Part shown: piece after piece, positions 7,261 to 17,244 of the stretch
How positions within the stretch are numbered: position 1 is the stretch's first letter
Layout: the number at the start of each line of letters is the position of its first letter
Translations under genes and position numbers: made by a program
Assembly: GCA_045579745.1 (NCBI GenBank)
Contig: JAZNMQ010000078.1
Location: 1-50,199 of the forward strand
Direction: 5' to 3'
Origin: Flemingiibacterium sp045579745
GTDB taxonomy: Bacteria; Bacillota; Clostridia; Oscillospirales; CAG-272
Length of the DNA: 50,199 nucleotides
Notes under the pieces: generated by a model
Databases searched by the model: none
What the model saw: only the letters and a program-made list of their open reading frames with translations
What the model was told of the DNA's origin: nothing

Positions 7261-8427
7261 ATGAATAATAAGAAAAAAATCGTAATTCTCGGCTCGACCG
7301 GCTCTGTCGGACAGCAAACCGTTGAGGTTGCAAAGGATCAGGGAGCCGAGGTGGTCGCTCTTGCCGCAAACTCGGATGTCAAGGGCATAGAAGCTCAGGC
7401 AAGACTTTTAAATCCAAAATACTGCTTTATGGAAAGCGAAGCTGCCGCGCGCGAGCTGAAAACAGCGCTTGCCGACACGGATATTATAATCAAAGGCGGC
7501 AAAGAGGCGATACTCGAAGCCGCTTCGCTTGATGAAGCTGATTTAATATTCAACTCTATCGGCGGAAGCTCAGGCCTTGAGCCGACGCTTGCCGCGATCG
7601 ATGCAGGAAAGCCTCTTGCACTTGCAAACAAAGAGAGCATCGTTATGGCAGGCGAGATCGTCATGTCAAGGGCTCGCGAAAAGGGTGTGACTATCCTGCC
7701 CGTTGACAGCGAGCATTCTGCGATATTTCAGTGTCTGCAGGGAAGAAGTGCCTCTGAGGTTTCGCGCATACTCCTGACAGCCTCAGGCGGTCCGTTCTTT
7801 GGAATGAAGCGCGAGGAAATGTCGAAAATCACTCCCGAGCGTGCGCTTGCTCACCCGACATGGAAGATGGGAAGCAAGATTACAATAGATTCGGCGACGC
7901 TCATGAACAAGGGCTTTGAGGTTATCGAAGCGGTTCATCTTTTCGGAGTTTCGCCCGACAAGGTTGAGGTTATCATTCACCGCGAAAGTATTATTCACTC
8001 GATGGTCGAATATAATGATCACGCGATAATCGCTCAGCTGAGCCTGCCCGATATGCGCCTTTGCGCTCAGTATGCGCTGACCTATCCCGAGAGAACTCAC
8101 GGGCTTCTCGGTCGTCTTGATCTGACAAAGCTTAACAAGCTGACTTTCTTCAAGCCCGATTTTGAGAGCTTTCCGCTTCTTTCTCTTGCCTATGACTGCA
8201 TAAAGGAGGGCGGGGTGCTTCCGTCTGCGCTTGTCAGCGCTGATGAGGCGGCTGTGGCGAAGTTTATCGAGGGCAGAATCGGCTTTTGCGATATTGCGCA
8301 TGTTGTCGAGGAGAGCCTTGATAAGATCAAAAATATCAAAAATCCCACCATCGATGAAATTAAAGCTTGCGCCAAAGAGGCGGCAAGCATTGCAGAGGGA
8401 TTCTGCAATGACCTTCACAGAGCATGA
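7261..8427 (+). CDS. dxr: 1-deoxy-D-xylulose 5-phosphate reductoisomerase
   Basis: A 388-aa NADPH-dependent enzyme converting DXP to MEP, the committed step of the non-mevalonate isoprenoid pathway. The dinucleotide-binding motif ILGSTGSVGQQT (about residues 9-20), ALANKESIVMAGE, LPVDSEHSAIFQCLQG and the substrate loop LTASGGPFF are all present. The ribosome binding site is weak and the start lies six bases after the cdsA stop, so translation is probably coupled. Product flow links it with ispG and uppS in this block. Confidence 0.98.
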   Translation: MNNKKKIVILGSTGSVGQQTVEVAKDQGAEVVALAANSDVKGIEAQARLLNPKYCFMESEAAARELKTALADTDIIIKGGKEAILEAASLDEADLIFNSIGGSSGLEPTLAAIDAGKPLALANKESIVMAGEIVMSRAREKGVTILPVDSEHSAIFQCLQGRSASEVSRILLTASGGPFFGMKREEMSKITPERALAHPTWKMGSKITIDSATLMNKGFEVIEAVHLFGVSPDKVEVIIHRESIIHSMVEYNDHAIIAQLSLPDMRLCAQYALTYPERTHGLLGRLDLTKLNKLTFFKPDFESFPLLSLAYDCIKEGGVLPSALVSADEAAVAKFIEGRIGFCDIAHVVEESLDKIKNIKNPTIDEIKACAKEAASIAEGFCNDLHRA

Positions 8428-8447
8428 CGATATCTTAAACGAAGGGC

Positions 8448-9494
8448 GTGAACCATTTGCAAATTTTATATATTGTTTTAACCATAATTACACTTTCCGT
8501 TCTCATTTTGCTTCACGAGCTCGGGCATTTTCTCACAGCAAGAGCATTCGGCGTTCCGATCAACGAGTTTGCTATCGGAATGGGCCCGAAGCTCATTTCT
8601 CACCGCTCAAAGCGGAGCAAGACTGTCTATTCGATAAGAATGTTTCCTATCGGCGGATTTGTTTCCATGGTCGGCGAGGATGAGGCGAGCGACGACGAAA
8701 ATGCGCTGAATAAAAAGCCCGTTTGGCAGAGAATGATCATCACATCGGCAGGGGCTCTGACGAATTTAGCGGTCGGAATCATTTTGATGTGTATCGTTAT
8801 CATAATAACTCCGAACATCGGCGGAACTACCGTTCTTCGTTTTACCGAGGAAAATTCGCTGACCGAGCAATCGGGACTGATGGTCGGCGATGAAATTATA
8901 AATGTCGCGGGAACACGCGTTCGGATCGCGACAGAGCTTTCGTACGAGATCATGCACAAGGGCTATGAGCCGATTGACCTTGTCGTTATCCGCGACGGCG
9001 AGGAGATCACTCTTAAGGATGTGCGGTTTCCGACGATAACCGAGGAGGGGATCGTATTCGGAATCCCCGATTTTCAGGTCATGGCACTCAATAAGACGGT
9101 CGGAAATGTTGCAACTCAGGCATTCTTCCGCTCAACCTCAACGGTTAAGATGATCTGGGAATCGCTGATCGATCTTATCACGGGCAGATACGGCTTTGAA
9201 CAGCTATCGGGGCCCGTCGGTGTTACAACGGCTGTCAGCGAGGCGGCTAAAAGCAGCTTTGCGGATTTTCTTTATCTCGTTGTCGTCATTACGATGAATC
9301 TCGGAATTTTCAATCTTTTACCGCTTCCCGCACTTGATGGCGGAAGATTACTGTTTTTATTTGTTGAGCTCATTCGCAGAAAGCCGATCAAGCCCGAATT
9401 TGAGAGATACGTTCATTTTGTCGGAATCGTTCTGCTTATGCTCTTGATGGTGCTGATAACCTTCCAGGATGTATTAAAGCTCTTTGCACCTTGA
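8448..9494 (+). CDS. rseP: RIP metalloprotease RseP (site-2 protease family)
   Basis: A 348-aa membrane zinc protease that cleaves anti-sigma factors or signal-peptide remnants inside the membrane. HELGH lies at residues 23-27 in the first membrane segment, a PDZ-like domain is in the middle (around LTEQSGLMVGDEIINVAG), and NLLPLPALDGGRL near the C terminus carries the third metal ligand region. The start is uncertain. GTG 8448 follows GAAGGG by a single base, while TTG 8457 has a more normal spacing of ten. Confidence 0.95.
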   Translation: MNHLQILYIVLTIITLSVLILLHELGHFLTARAFGVPINEFAIGMGPKLISHRSKRSKTVYSIRMFPIGGFVSMVGEDEASDDENALNKKPVWQRMIITSAGALTNLAVGIILMCIVIIITPNIGGTTVLRFTEENSLTEQSGLMVGDEIINVAGTRVRIATELSYEIMHKGYEPIDLVVIRDGEEITLKDVRFPTITEEGIVFGIPDFQVMALNKTVGNVATQAFFRSTSTVKMIWESLIDLITGRYGFEQLSGPVGVTTAVSEAAKSSFADFLYLVVVITMNLGIFNLLPLPALDGGRLLFLFVELIRRKPIKPEFERYVHFVGIVLLMLLMVLITFQDVLKLFAP

Positions 9495-9518
9495 TTTAGC
9501 CGAAAGGAGGCGTAGATC

Positions 9519-10583
9519 ATGATGGACAAGAAAACTAAAGCTATTAAGGTCGGCTCGCTGACAATCGGCGGCGGCGCGCCGATTTCAATTCAATCTATGA
9601 CAAACGTTTCGACGCATGACTTCGATGCGGCATATTCTCAGGTGAGCGCGCTTGCAGATGCAGGCTGTGATATCGTAAGGCTTGCCGTACCGGACATCGA
9701 TGCGGTTGAAACGATTCGCAGGCTCAAGCTTTCGGACATCTCCGTTCCGATCGTTGCGGATATTCACTTCGATTATAAAATTGCCATCGCTTGCTGTGAA
9801 GCGGGTGTCGATAAGATTCGCATTAATCCTGGTAATATCGGCTCGAAGGACCGCGTCCGCGAGGTTATTGCGGCCTGTCGTGAGAGGGCGATCCCAATAC
9901 GCATCGGCGTAAACGGCGGCTCGCTCAGACGGGATATTCTCGAAAAATACGGCGCTCCCACAGCTGAGGCTTTAGCCGAAAGCGCGATGGAGCACGTGCA
10001 GATCTTAGAGGAGCTGAATTTTGACCAGATCGTAGTTTCGATAAAATCCTCAGACGTCCGCACGATGATAGGCGCAAACCGCATTCTTCATGAGCTTCGT
10101 GATTATCCGCTTCATATCGGTGTTACCGAAGCAGGCTCTGAGCGCATGGGCGTCATGAAATCGGCGATAGGCATTGGCTCGCTTCTTGCCGACGGAATCG
10201 GTGACACGATACGCGTTTCGCTGACTGCTGACCCGACTCGCGAGGTTGAGAGCGCAAAACTCCTGCTTTCCTCGCTCGGACTCGACCGCTCGGCGATGAT
10301 AGATGTTGTTTCATGCCCGACCTGCGGCAGAACTAAAATTGATTTAATCTCGCTCGTTTCACGCTTTGAAAACGAGCTTATGCCAACACTCCACCCGTCA
10401 AGGCATATCAAGGTCGCGCTTATGGGATGCGCTGTCAACGGCCCCGGAGAGGCTCGCGAGGCTGATATAGGCATTGCAGGCGGTGTCGGGGAAGCTCTGC
10501 TTTTCAAAAAAGGGCAGATCATCAAAAAATTCAGCGAGGACGATATTTTATCCGTTCTTTGCGATGAGATAAACAAAATGTGA
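9519..10583 (+). CDS. ispG: 4-hydroxy-3-methylbut-2-en-1-yl diphosphate synthase (flavodoxin/ferredoxin)
   Basis: A 354-aa iron-sulfur enzyme of the MEP pathway converting MEcPP to HMBPP. The TIM-barrel N terminus has IQSMTNVSTHD and PIVADIHFDYKIA. The [4Fe-4S] cysteines are visible at residues 266 and 269 (SCPTCGR) and 304 (GCAVNGPGEARE). AGGAGG lies eight bases before the first ATG, and a second ATG follows immediately. Its final codon and stop overlap the GTG start of polC. Confidence 0.98.
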   Translation: MMDKKTKAIKVGSLTIGGGAPISIQSMTNVSTHDFDAAYSQVSALADAGCDIVRLAVPDIDAVETIRRLKLSDISVPIVADIHFDYKIAIACCEAGVDKIRINPGNIGSKDRVREVIAACRERAIPIRIGVNGGSLRRDILEKYGAPTAEALAESAMEHVQILEELNFDQIVVSIKSSDVRTMIGANRILHELRDYPLHIGVTEAGSERMGVMKSAIGIGSLLADGIGDTIRVSLTADPTREVESAKLLLSSLGLDRSAMIDVVSCPTCGRTKIDLISLVSRFENELMPTLHPSRHIKVALMGCAVNGPGEAREADIGIAGGVGEALLFKKGQIIKKFSEDDILSVLCDEINKM

Positions 10584-13500
10584 GCTACATAACGATGAAT
10601 AAATTTGATAAAATCTTCAGCAAATACACCCAAACGACATCCGAACGCGCGATGCTTGACAAAGCACAAAACGTTTCCTCGCGAATTGACCGAGAGCGTC
10701 GTTTGGTTGAAGTAACGGCTGAATTTTCAGACATTATTCCAAAGCAGAAGCTATACGAGCTTGAAGAAAAGCTTCGCGCGAGCTATGATTTGAACGTCGT
10801 TCGCATTCTGCCAAAATATAACGCTTCGCTCTGGTCACCCTCGTATATTCCCGAGGTTATGCTGGAGCTTTGTCGCGTTGGTGCGGTTTCGCGCGGTTTT
10901 TTCAACGATTACAACTACGAAATTTGCGATAACAAGCTGACTGTAACCGTTTCGTTCAACAACGGCGGAATTGAGCTTTTATATTCCGCGCGCACAAACG
11001 AGATAATTTCGAGCATTATCTTCGGCGAATTCGGCATTAACCTTGAGGTTGAGATAAAGCAGGAGCAAGGCTACACCGAAACCGCTCCACAAGTAAGCTC
11101 ACAGCTTGCCGAAATGGAGAGAATCGCGCGCGCTCAGTCGCTCGAGGCTTCAAAGCCCAAGGCTCCCGTTGAAGCGCCGCCCGAGGAGGATCCATACAAG
11201 GATTTCGAGCACATTTCAACGCTTAACAAGGATGAGGTCAAGCTTACACGCGACGGCGATATTCTGAGCGTTGGCGGAAAAATGTTTGATGTTTCAAGCC
11301 CCGAGTTTATCATAGGCGACCCGTTTGAGATTTCAGAGCCTACCCCGATTCGCGATATTACAGGCCCTCGCAAGGGTCTTTTAGTGCTCGGCGAGGTCTT
11401 CGGATTTGAAACAAAGGAAACCCGTCGCGGCGACAGACTTATTTTAACCTTTGCCGTGACTGACAAGGATTCTTCGATATACATTAAGCTTTCACAGCCA
11501 AAGGAAGCCCTTGAGCCGTATCTCTCGGGCATCAAGAACGGCATGACTGTCGCTTTGAAGGGCTATGCAAAAATCGACTCCTTCGACGGAGAGGCTATAT
11601 TTATCCCGACAGCCGTCGCGAAAATTTCGCAGAAATACCGCGTGGATTCTGCGCCCGAAAAGCGCGTTGAGCTCCATTGCCACACGCAGATGTCGTCGAT
11701 GGATGCAATAATTCCGCCCGAGGAGCTTGTTAAAAAGGCTCACAGCTGGGGACACAAGGCTGTTGCTATAACCGACCACGGAAATGTTCAGGCGTATCCG
11801 CTCGCGATGAATGCGGCGGCAAAGCTCGGCATGAAGGTAATTTACGGAATCGAAAATTACTATGTTGACGATACGGCGCGAGTTCTGTTCGGCGACACAA
11901 CTGACGAGCACTTAAAGACTGAATTCATGGGCGAATACTGCGTTTTCGATATCGAAACGACGGGACTTTCGCCTCAAAGCTGTCACATAACGGAAATCGG
12001 CGCTGTTATTATAAAGGGCGGCGAGGTAATCGACCGCTTCAACACCTTCACTGATCCCGAGGAGCATATTCCTGAGAATATCACCGAGCTGACGGGCATC
12101 ACCGATGAGATGGTCAAGGGTGCACCGAGCAACTGCGAGGCGGTTAAAAGCTTCCTCGAATTTGCAGACGGACGCATTCTTGTTGCTCACAACGCAGGCT
12201 TTGATATTTCCTTTATCAGAAAGGTCACGCAGGAGAACCGTATCGAATTTACAAACCCGTATATCGATACCGTTGCGATGTCGCGCTATGCAAATCCCGA
12301 GCTTAAGCGTCACAAGCTTGACACTCTTGCCGAGTACTTCAAGCTTGGCGATTTCAACCATCACCGTGCATGCGATGATGCGGAGATTTTATCGAAGATC
12401 CTCATCTGCATGTTTAACAAGATCCGCTCGGAGGGAGCTGCAAATCTTCGCGAGATGCAGCATCTTATGTCTGAGAAATCCGACCCGCTGAAGCTCAAGC
12501 CATACCATCAGATCCTGCTTGTAAAAAACAAGGTCGGACTCAAAAATCTATACAAGATCATCTCCCACAGCTATCTTAATTACTATCACAGAGTTCCGAG
12601 AACTCCGAAATCGCTCATTACAGAAAACCGCGAGGGTCTGATCATCGGCTCAGCGTGCGAGGCAGGCGAGCTTTATCAGGCGATTTTAGCTAACAAAACC
12701 GAGCGTGAGATCGAGGCGATCGCCGATTTTTACGATTATCTCGAAATACAGCCGCTTTGCAATAATCAGTTTATGATCGACAAGGAAATTGTCGGCGGCA
12801 GGGACGATCTGATCGAACTCAACAAGAAGGTCTACGCTCTGGGCAAAAAGCTCGGCAAGCCCGTTGTAGCGACCTGCGACGCGCATTTCTTTGAAAAGGA
12901 CGACGAAATTACCCGAAAGATTTTGCTGTCGGGTCAGAAGTTCAGCGATGCTGACCGCGATATCGGCCTGTATTTTCGAACGACCGATGAAATGCTCGAG
13001 GAGTTCTCATATCTCGGCGAGGATGGAGCTCGCGAGGTCGTTATAACAAACACAAATCTTATTGCGGATATGGTTGAGGAGGTTCGCCCGATTCCCGAGG
13101 GAACCTACACGCCGAACCTTGAGGGTGCTGAGCAGGAGCTTCAGGACAGATGCTGGGACCGCGCAAAGCAGCTCTACGGCGATCCGCTTCCGACGATCGT
13201 TTCCGAGCGGCTTGAAAAGGAGCTTACCTCAATTATAAAGCATGGCTTTGCGGTGCTTTATATGATCGCGCAGAAGCTCGTGCAGTACAGCGAGGAGCAG
13301 GGCTATCTCGTCGGCTCACGCGGCTCGGTCGGCTCATCCTTTGTTGCATCGATGTCGGGAATTTCCGAGGTTAATCCTCTGCCTGCGCATTATTACTGCA
13401 CAAATTGCAAATATTCCGAATTTTTCACAAACGGCGAGGTTGGCTCGGGCTTTGATCTGCCCGACAAGGACTGCCCCGTATGCGGCACCAAGCTGACGGG

Positions 13501-14980
13501 CGACGGACACGATATCCCGTTTGAAACCTTCCTCGGCTTCTATGGCGACAAATCACCCGATATCGACCTAAATTTCTCGGGTGAGGTTCAGGGCAGAGTT
13601 CACAAATATACCGAACAGCTTTTCGGCTCCGAGAACGTTTTCCGTGCAGGAACGCTCGGCACGCTCGCCTCAAAAACCGCTTACGGCTACGTTGTAAAGT
13701 ATCTCGAGGACAGACAGAAAAAGCTCGGCAAGGCTGAGATCGACAGACTTGTTGACACCTGCGTTGGAATCAAGCGCACGACCGGTCAGCATCCGGGCGG
13801 AATTATAGTTGTTCCGCGCGAGTACGACGTCTACGACTTCACTCCCGTTCAGCATCCTGCCGATGACCCGACCTCGAGCATCGTAACGACGCACTTCGCC
13901 TTCACCTATCTGCACGACACTATACTGAAGCTTGACGAGCTCGGACACGATATTCCGACCAAATACAAATGGCTCGAAAAGTACACGAACACGAGCGTTA
14001 TGGATGTAAAGATGAACGACCGTGCGGTTTACGAGCTTTTCGAATCGACATCTCCACTCGGCGTAACACCCGAGGATATCGGCTGTCCGCTCGGAACGCT
14101 CGGACTTCCCGAAATGGGAACACGCTTTATTCAGAGCGTTCTTGTTGACGCAAAGCCGCGAAATTTCGCTGACCTGTTGCAGATCTCGGGATTAACTCAC
14201 GGCACGGATGTTTGGCTCGGAAACGCGCAGGATTTAATCAAAGAGGGTATCTGTGATATTTCTCAGGTTATCGGAACGCGCGACGGAATCATGCTCGTTC
14301 TCATTCAGAAGTACCAGCTTGACAACTCCATGGCGTTTAAGATCATGGAGGATGTCCGAAAGGGAAAGGGCTTGAAGCCTGAATACGAGGCGGCTATGAT
14401 CGAGCACGGTGTTCCCGATTGGTACATCGCTTCCTGCAAAAAAATCAAGTACATGTTCCCGAAGGCTCACGCGGCGGCTTACGTTATGTCCGCGATACGT
14501 CTTGGATGGTACAAGATTTACTATCCACTTGAATTTTATGCAGCATTCTTATCCGTTGCTCCCGGCGGCTTTGACGCCGAGATCGCGATGAAGGGAAAGG
14601 CTGCAATAAAACAGCTCATGGACGAGGTTCGCAAAAAGGGAACTGAGGCAACTCAAAAGGAAAAGGAATCTGCCGACACCTTCCAATTGGTTCTTGAAAT
14701 GCTCTCGCGCGGATTGCAGTTTTTGCCCGTTGACCTACACAAATCCGAGGCATTTGCATTCAAGCCCGAGGATGGCAAGATCCGCATGCCGTTCACCTCG
14801 CTCGGCGGACTTGGAGAGAGAGCCGCTCAAAAGATCGTTGAGGTGCGCAACCGCGAGGAGCTCCTTTCAATCGAGGAATTGCAGATGAAAGCAGGGCTTT
14901 CCAAGTCAATTATCGAGCTTCTCCGCAAAAACGGCGCGCTTAAAGGCATGTCGGAAACAAATCAGCTTTCATTTTTCTGA
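10580..14980 (+). CDS. polC: DNA polymerase III alpha subunit, Gram-positive type (PolC)
   Basis: A 1466-aa replicative DNA polymerase with built-in proofreading. Domains in order: an N-terminal region; an OB-fold near residues 270-350; a PHP domain starting at ELHCHTQMSSMD (about 363) and interrupted by the 3'-5' exonuclease, whose motif FDIETTG is near 455; the polymerase core with VGSRGSVGSSFVA; and a zinc-knuckle-like CTNC...CPVC near 940, followed by DIDLNFSGE near 993 and GQHPGG near 1069. GTG 10580 overlaps the ispG stop. ATG 10595 is an equally possible start, and neither has a strong ribosome binding site. Confidence 0.97.
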   Translation: MSYITMNKFDKIFSKYTQTTSERAMLDKAQNVSSRIDRERRLVEVTAEFSDIIPKQKLYELEEKLRASYDLNVVRILPKYNASLWSPSYIPEVMLELCRVGAVSRGFFNDYNYEICDNKLTVTVSFNNGGIELLYSARTNEIISSIIFGEFGINLEVEIKQEQGYTETAPQVSSQLAEMERIARAQSLEASKPKAPVEAPPEEDPYKDFEHISTLNKDEVKLTRDGDILSVGGKMFDVSSPEFIIGDPFEISEPTPIRDITGPRKGLLVLGEVFGFETKETRRGDRLILTFAVTDKDSSIYIKLSQPKEALEPYLSGIKNGMTVALKGYAKIDSFDGEAIFIPTAVAKISQKYRVDSAPEKRVELHCHTQMSSMDAIIPPEELVKKAHSWGHKAVAITDHGNVQAYPLAMNAAAKLGMKVIYGIENYYVDDTARVLFGDTTDEHLKTEFMGEYCVFDIETTGLSPQSCHITEIGAVIIKGGEVIDRFNTFTDPEEHIPENITELTGITDEMVKGAPSNCEAVKSFLEFADGRILVAHNAGFDISFIRKVTQENRIEFTNPYIDTVAMSRYANPELKRHKLDTLAEYFKLGDFNHHRACDDAEILSKILICMFNKIRSEGAANLREMQHLMSEKSDPLKLKPYHQILLVKNKVGLKNLYKIISHSYLNYYHRVPRTPKSLITENREGLIIGSACEAGELYQAILANKTEREIEAIADFYDYLEIQPLCNNQFMIDKEIVGGRDDLIELNKKVYALGKKLGKPVVATCDAHFFEKDDEITRKILLSGQKFSDADRDIGLYFRTTDEMLEEFSYLGEDGAREVVITNTNLIADMVEEVRPIPEGTYTPNLEGAEQELQDRCWDRAKQLYGDPLPTIVSERLEKELTSIIKHGFAVLYMIAQKLVQYSEEQGYLVGSRGSVGSSFVASMSGISEVNPLPAHYYCTNCKYSEFFTNGEVGSGFDLPDKDCPVCGTKLTGDGHDIPFETFLGFYGDKSPDIDLNFSGEVQGRVHKYTEQLFGSENVFRAGTLGTLASKTAYGYVVKYLEDRQKKLGKAEIDRLVDTCVGIKRTTGQHPGGIIVVPREYDVYDFTPVQHPADDPTSSIVTTHFAFTYLHDTILKLDELGHDIPTKYKWLEKYTNTSVMDVKMNDRAVYELFESTSPLGVTPEDIGCPLGTLGLPEMGTRFIQSVLVDAKPRNFADLLQISGLTHGTDVWLGNAQDLIKEGICDISQVIGTRDGIMLVLIQKYQLDNSMAFKIMEDVRKGKGLKPEYEAAMIEHGVPDWYIASCKKIKYMFPKAHAAAYVMSAIRLGWYKIYYPLEFYAAFLSVAPGGFDAEIAMKGKAAIKQLMDEVRKKGTEATQKEKESADTFQLVLEMLSRGLQFLPVDLHKSEAFAFKPEDGKIRMPFTSLGGLGERAAQKIVEVRNREELLSIEELQMKAGLSKSIIELLRKNGALKGMSETNQLSFF

Positions 14981-15031
14981 TTGTCACTAAATCTTACACA
15001 GCGTGATAAAGTATATAGTATATAATGCCGA

Positions 15032-15060
15032 TTGACAAAGCGTTTGCTATATGGTATCAT
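15032..15060 (+). promoter_or_regulatory. Sigma-A type promoter upstream of the transglutaminase lipoprotein
   Basis: -35 TTGACA (15032-15037), a 17-base spacer and -10 TATCAT (15055-15060), with an extended -10 TG at 15052-15053. It lies in the 167-base gap after polC, where I see no clear terminator. Confidence 0.75.
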
Positions 15061-15147
15061 ATTAGCATGCTAAAGTAAATTATTTGATATGTATACAATA
15101 TGCGACACTTTATTAGTTAAAATTGACAATGCACGAAAGGCGCAAAA

Positions 15148-15978
15148 GTGAAAAAGACAATAGCGTTAATGCTTGTACTGATTTTTTCCGCATCGATCAT
15201 ATCATGCGGAGAGGATATATCAAATGAAACTTTAACGGATTCCACCGAGGACGAGGACACAACCGAAATTATAGTAACCGAGCCCGACACAACACCACCT
15301 GAGATTTCAGGCGTGCAGGATCTATCCGTATTCGAGGGCGCGACCGTCACCTACAGACAGGGCGTTTCGGCGGTAGACGACCGCGATGGCGAGGTTGAGC
15401 TTGAGATCGATGCGTCGGATGTTATGATCAACACCGTTGGCGAATACACGGTCATCTACTCAGCCACCGACAGCAGCGGCAACACAGCTTCCGTCGAGGC
15501 AACGGTAAAGGTCAATCCCGTCGGCATGGAGGTGGTTTATCCCATCGCGGACAACCTTCTCTCACAGATCACAAAGCCGACAATGACCGACCGCGAAAAG
15601 GCTCGTGCGATCTATGATTGGTGCTATAAGCGGATAATTTATTCCTCTACGGCGGCAAGCCTGATGGGGAAGTATTCCGAGGCGGCACTTGCAGGGCTGT
15701 CACAGCGATACGGTAACTGCTATACATATTATGTTGTTTCAAGCGTCCTGCTCACGCGCGTTGGTATTGAAAACAAGCGAATTGAGCGTAACGATCCCGA
15801 GAATCCGCATTATTGGAACCTTGTGTTTATTGACGGCGAATGGTTCCACTTCGACACCTGCCCTCAGCCCGATCCGCACAGATTCGAGGTTTTCCTGCTC
15901 ACAAACGATGAGCTTTCGAGGTTTACGGTTGAGGGATATTACAGCTTCGACAAGGAAAAATATCCCGAGGTTAAATAG
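15148..15978 (+). CDS. Lipoprotein with Ig-like domain and transglutaminase-like domain
   Basis: A 276-aa predicted surface lipoprotein. Residues 1-20 are a lipoprotein signal peptide ending at Cys20 (SIISC). An acidic linker follows, then an Ig-like domain of the bacterial DUF5011 kind (DTTPPEISGVQ to about residue 128, with VDDRDGEVE and GEYTVIYSATDSSGN). The C-terminal half is transglutaminase-like, with a plausible triad Cys191 (YGNCYTYY), His221 (NPHYWNLV) and Asp236 (FHFDTC). Its substrate is unknown; cell-wall peptide or protein processing is inferred. The GTG start follows GAAAGG by seven bases. It precedes the histidine operon but has no evident link to it. Confidence 0.85.
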   Translation: MKKTIALMLVLIFSASIISCGEDISNETLTDSTEDEDTTEIIVTEPDTTPPEISGVQDLSVFEGATVTYRQGVSAVDDRDGEVELEIDASDVMINTVGEYTVIYSATDSSGNTASVEATVKVNPVGMEVVYPIADNLLSQITKPTMTDREKARAIYDWCYKRIIYSSTAASLMGKYSEAALAGLSQRYGNCYTYYVVSSVLLTRVGIENKRIERNDPENPHYWNLVFIDGEWFHFDTCPQPDPHRFEVFLLTNDELSRFTVEGYYSFDKEKYPEVK

Positions 15979-15991
15979 AATTAAATGAAAG

Positions 15992-16048
15992 CTTCGCACG
16001 CGATGGGTACTGCACTCAAAGCGCCGCACGCCCAAAATCCGCGCGAAG
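15992..16048 (+). other. Inverted repeat upstream of hisZ
   Basis: CTTCGCACGCG (15992-16002) is nearly complementary to CGCGCGAAG (16040-16048), ending three bases before the hisZ ribosome binding site GGAG. The frame through this segment is open from 15985 and has only two histidine codons among 26, so it does not look like a histidine attenuator leader peptide. No T-box or other riboswitch is recognised. Confidence 0.4.
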
Positions 16049-16062
16049 AATTGGAGATTAAT

Positions 16063-17244
16063 ATGAAACTGCGCATGACAACCCCTGACGGAACGAGAGA
16101 TTTACTCTATTCCGAAGCCGACCTTTACGAGGATGTTACAAAAAAATTAGCCGAGATTTACGAATCTGCAGGCTTTTCGAGAATTGCAACTCCCTCAATT
16201 GAAAATTACGACCTTATAGCATCGGTCAACCCCTCTATCAAGCAGGAGAGCATCTACAAGCTGACCGACAATACGGGGCATCTTATTGCGATCCGCCCCG
16301 ATAATACAACTCCCATCGCGCGAGTTGTTGCGACAAAATTAAGAAATGCGACCCCACCGCTCAAGCTTTATTACAATCAGAATATCTTTCGCATCAACAG
16401 CGACTATTCGGGCAAGCGCAACGAGATTTTGCAGAGCGGAATCGAGCTCATCGGCGCAAGCGGAATCAAGAGCGATCTTCTTTGCATAACGACAGCTCTC
16501 GACGCTCTCAAATGCTTCGGGCTGAAGTTCAAGCTTGAGATCGGTCATGTCGGATTTTTCAACGCGCTTATTGCCGAGATGAATCTGAGCGAGGAAGAGA
16601 TAATGACCGTTCGCAGCTTCGTTGAGGCGAAGAACTTTGTTTCACTCAACATGTTTGACGAGAATCTCAAAAACGACACCATTCGCGCTCTGCCGCTCCT
16701 TTACGGGAACGAGGAGGTTTTCGAATCTGCGCTTAAGCTTTCGGGCAACAATCCCGACGCTATCGCCGCGCTGAATTATGTTCGCGAGCTTTATGAGCTT
16801 TTGAAGTCTGCGGGCTATGCTGACGATATCATGATCGATATGGGAATGGTTCACAAGTTTGACTACTACACGGGAACGGTATTCCGCGGCTACATTGACA
16901 ACGCAGGCGAGCCCGTCCTGAAGGGTGGACGTTACGACAAGCTCCTTTCTCAGTTCGGCAACGATATGCCTGCTACGGGCTTTGCAATCAACATCTGTGC
17001 AGCCGTAGATTCGCTTATAAAGTCCGAGCAGCTAAAGGATAAAACGCCCTGCGATGCGATTATTCACTTTGACGCGGTCACCTTTGACAAGGCTGTCGAG
17101 ATGAAGAAACAGCTTCTTTGCGAGGGTATCAGATGCGAGCTGTCAGTATTCGACACTATCGGCGAAACCCAAGGCTACGCCGAAAAGCTTGGAATTGGTA
17201 AGGTGATCGACCTTAGCCTCAGAGAGGAGTGTGAGGGCAAATGA
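16063..17244 (+). CDS. hisZ: ATP phosphoribosyltransferase regulatory subunit
   Basis: A 393-aa HisRS-like protein without tRNA synthetase function. It forms a hetero-octamer with short HisG and makes it active and histidine-sensitive. PDGTRDLLYSEADLYEDV at the N terminus and LIAIRPDNTTPIARVVATKLR are typical of the family, and KFDYYTGTVFRGY is the retained HisRS-like motif. The start at 16063 follows TTGGAG at good spacing; the frame is open back to 15985 without a better site. It overlaps hisG by four bases and leads the his operon. Confidence 0.93.
   Translation: MKLRMTTPDGTRDLLYSEADLYEDVTKKLAEIYESAGFSRIATPSIENYDLIASVNPSIKQESIYKLTDNTGHLIAIRPDNTTPIARVVATKLRNATPPLKLYYNQNIFRINSDYSGKRNEILQSGIELIGASGIKSDLLCITTALDALKCFGLKFKLEIGHVGFFNALIAEMNLSEEEIMTVRSFVEAKNFVSLNMFDENLKNDTIRALPLLYGNEEVFESALKLSGNNPDAIAALNYVRELYELLKSAGYADDIMIDMGMVHKFDYYTGTVFRGYIDNAGEPVLKGGRYDKLLSQFGNDMPATGFAINICAAVDSLIKSEQLKDKTPCDAIIHFDAVTFDKAVEMKKQLLCEGIRCELSVFDTIGETQGYAEKLGIGKVIDLSLREECEGK

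Noticed and set aside
7783..8418. A 211-codon minus-strand open frame inside dxr
   Set aside because: A shadow of dxr: no ribosome binding site and no recognisable protein.
15985..16062. Histidine leader peptide or attenuator before hisZ
   Set aside because: The upstream frame has only two scattered histidine codons in 26 and no terminator/antiterminator pair is visible.
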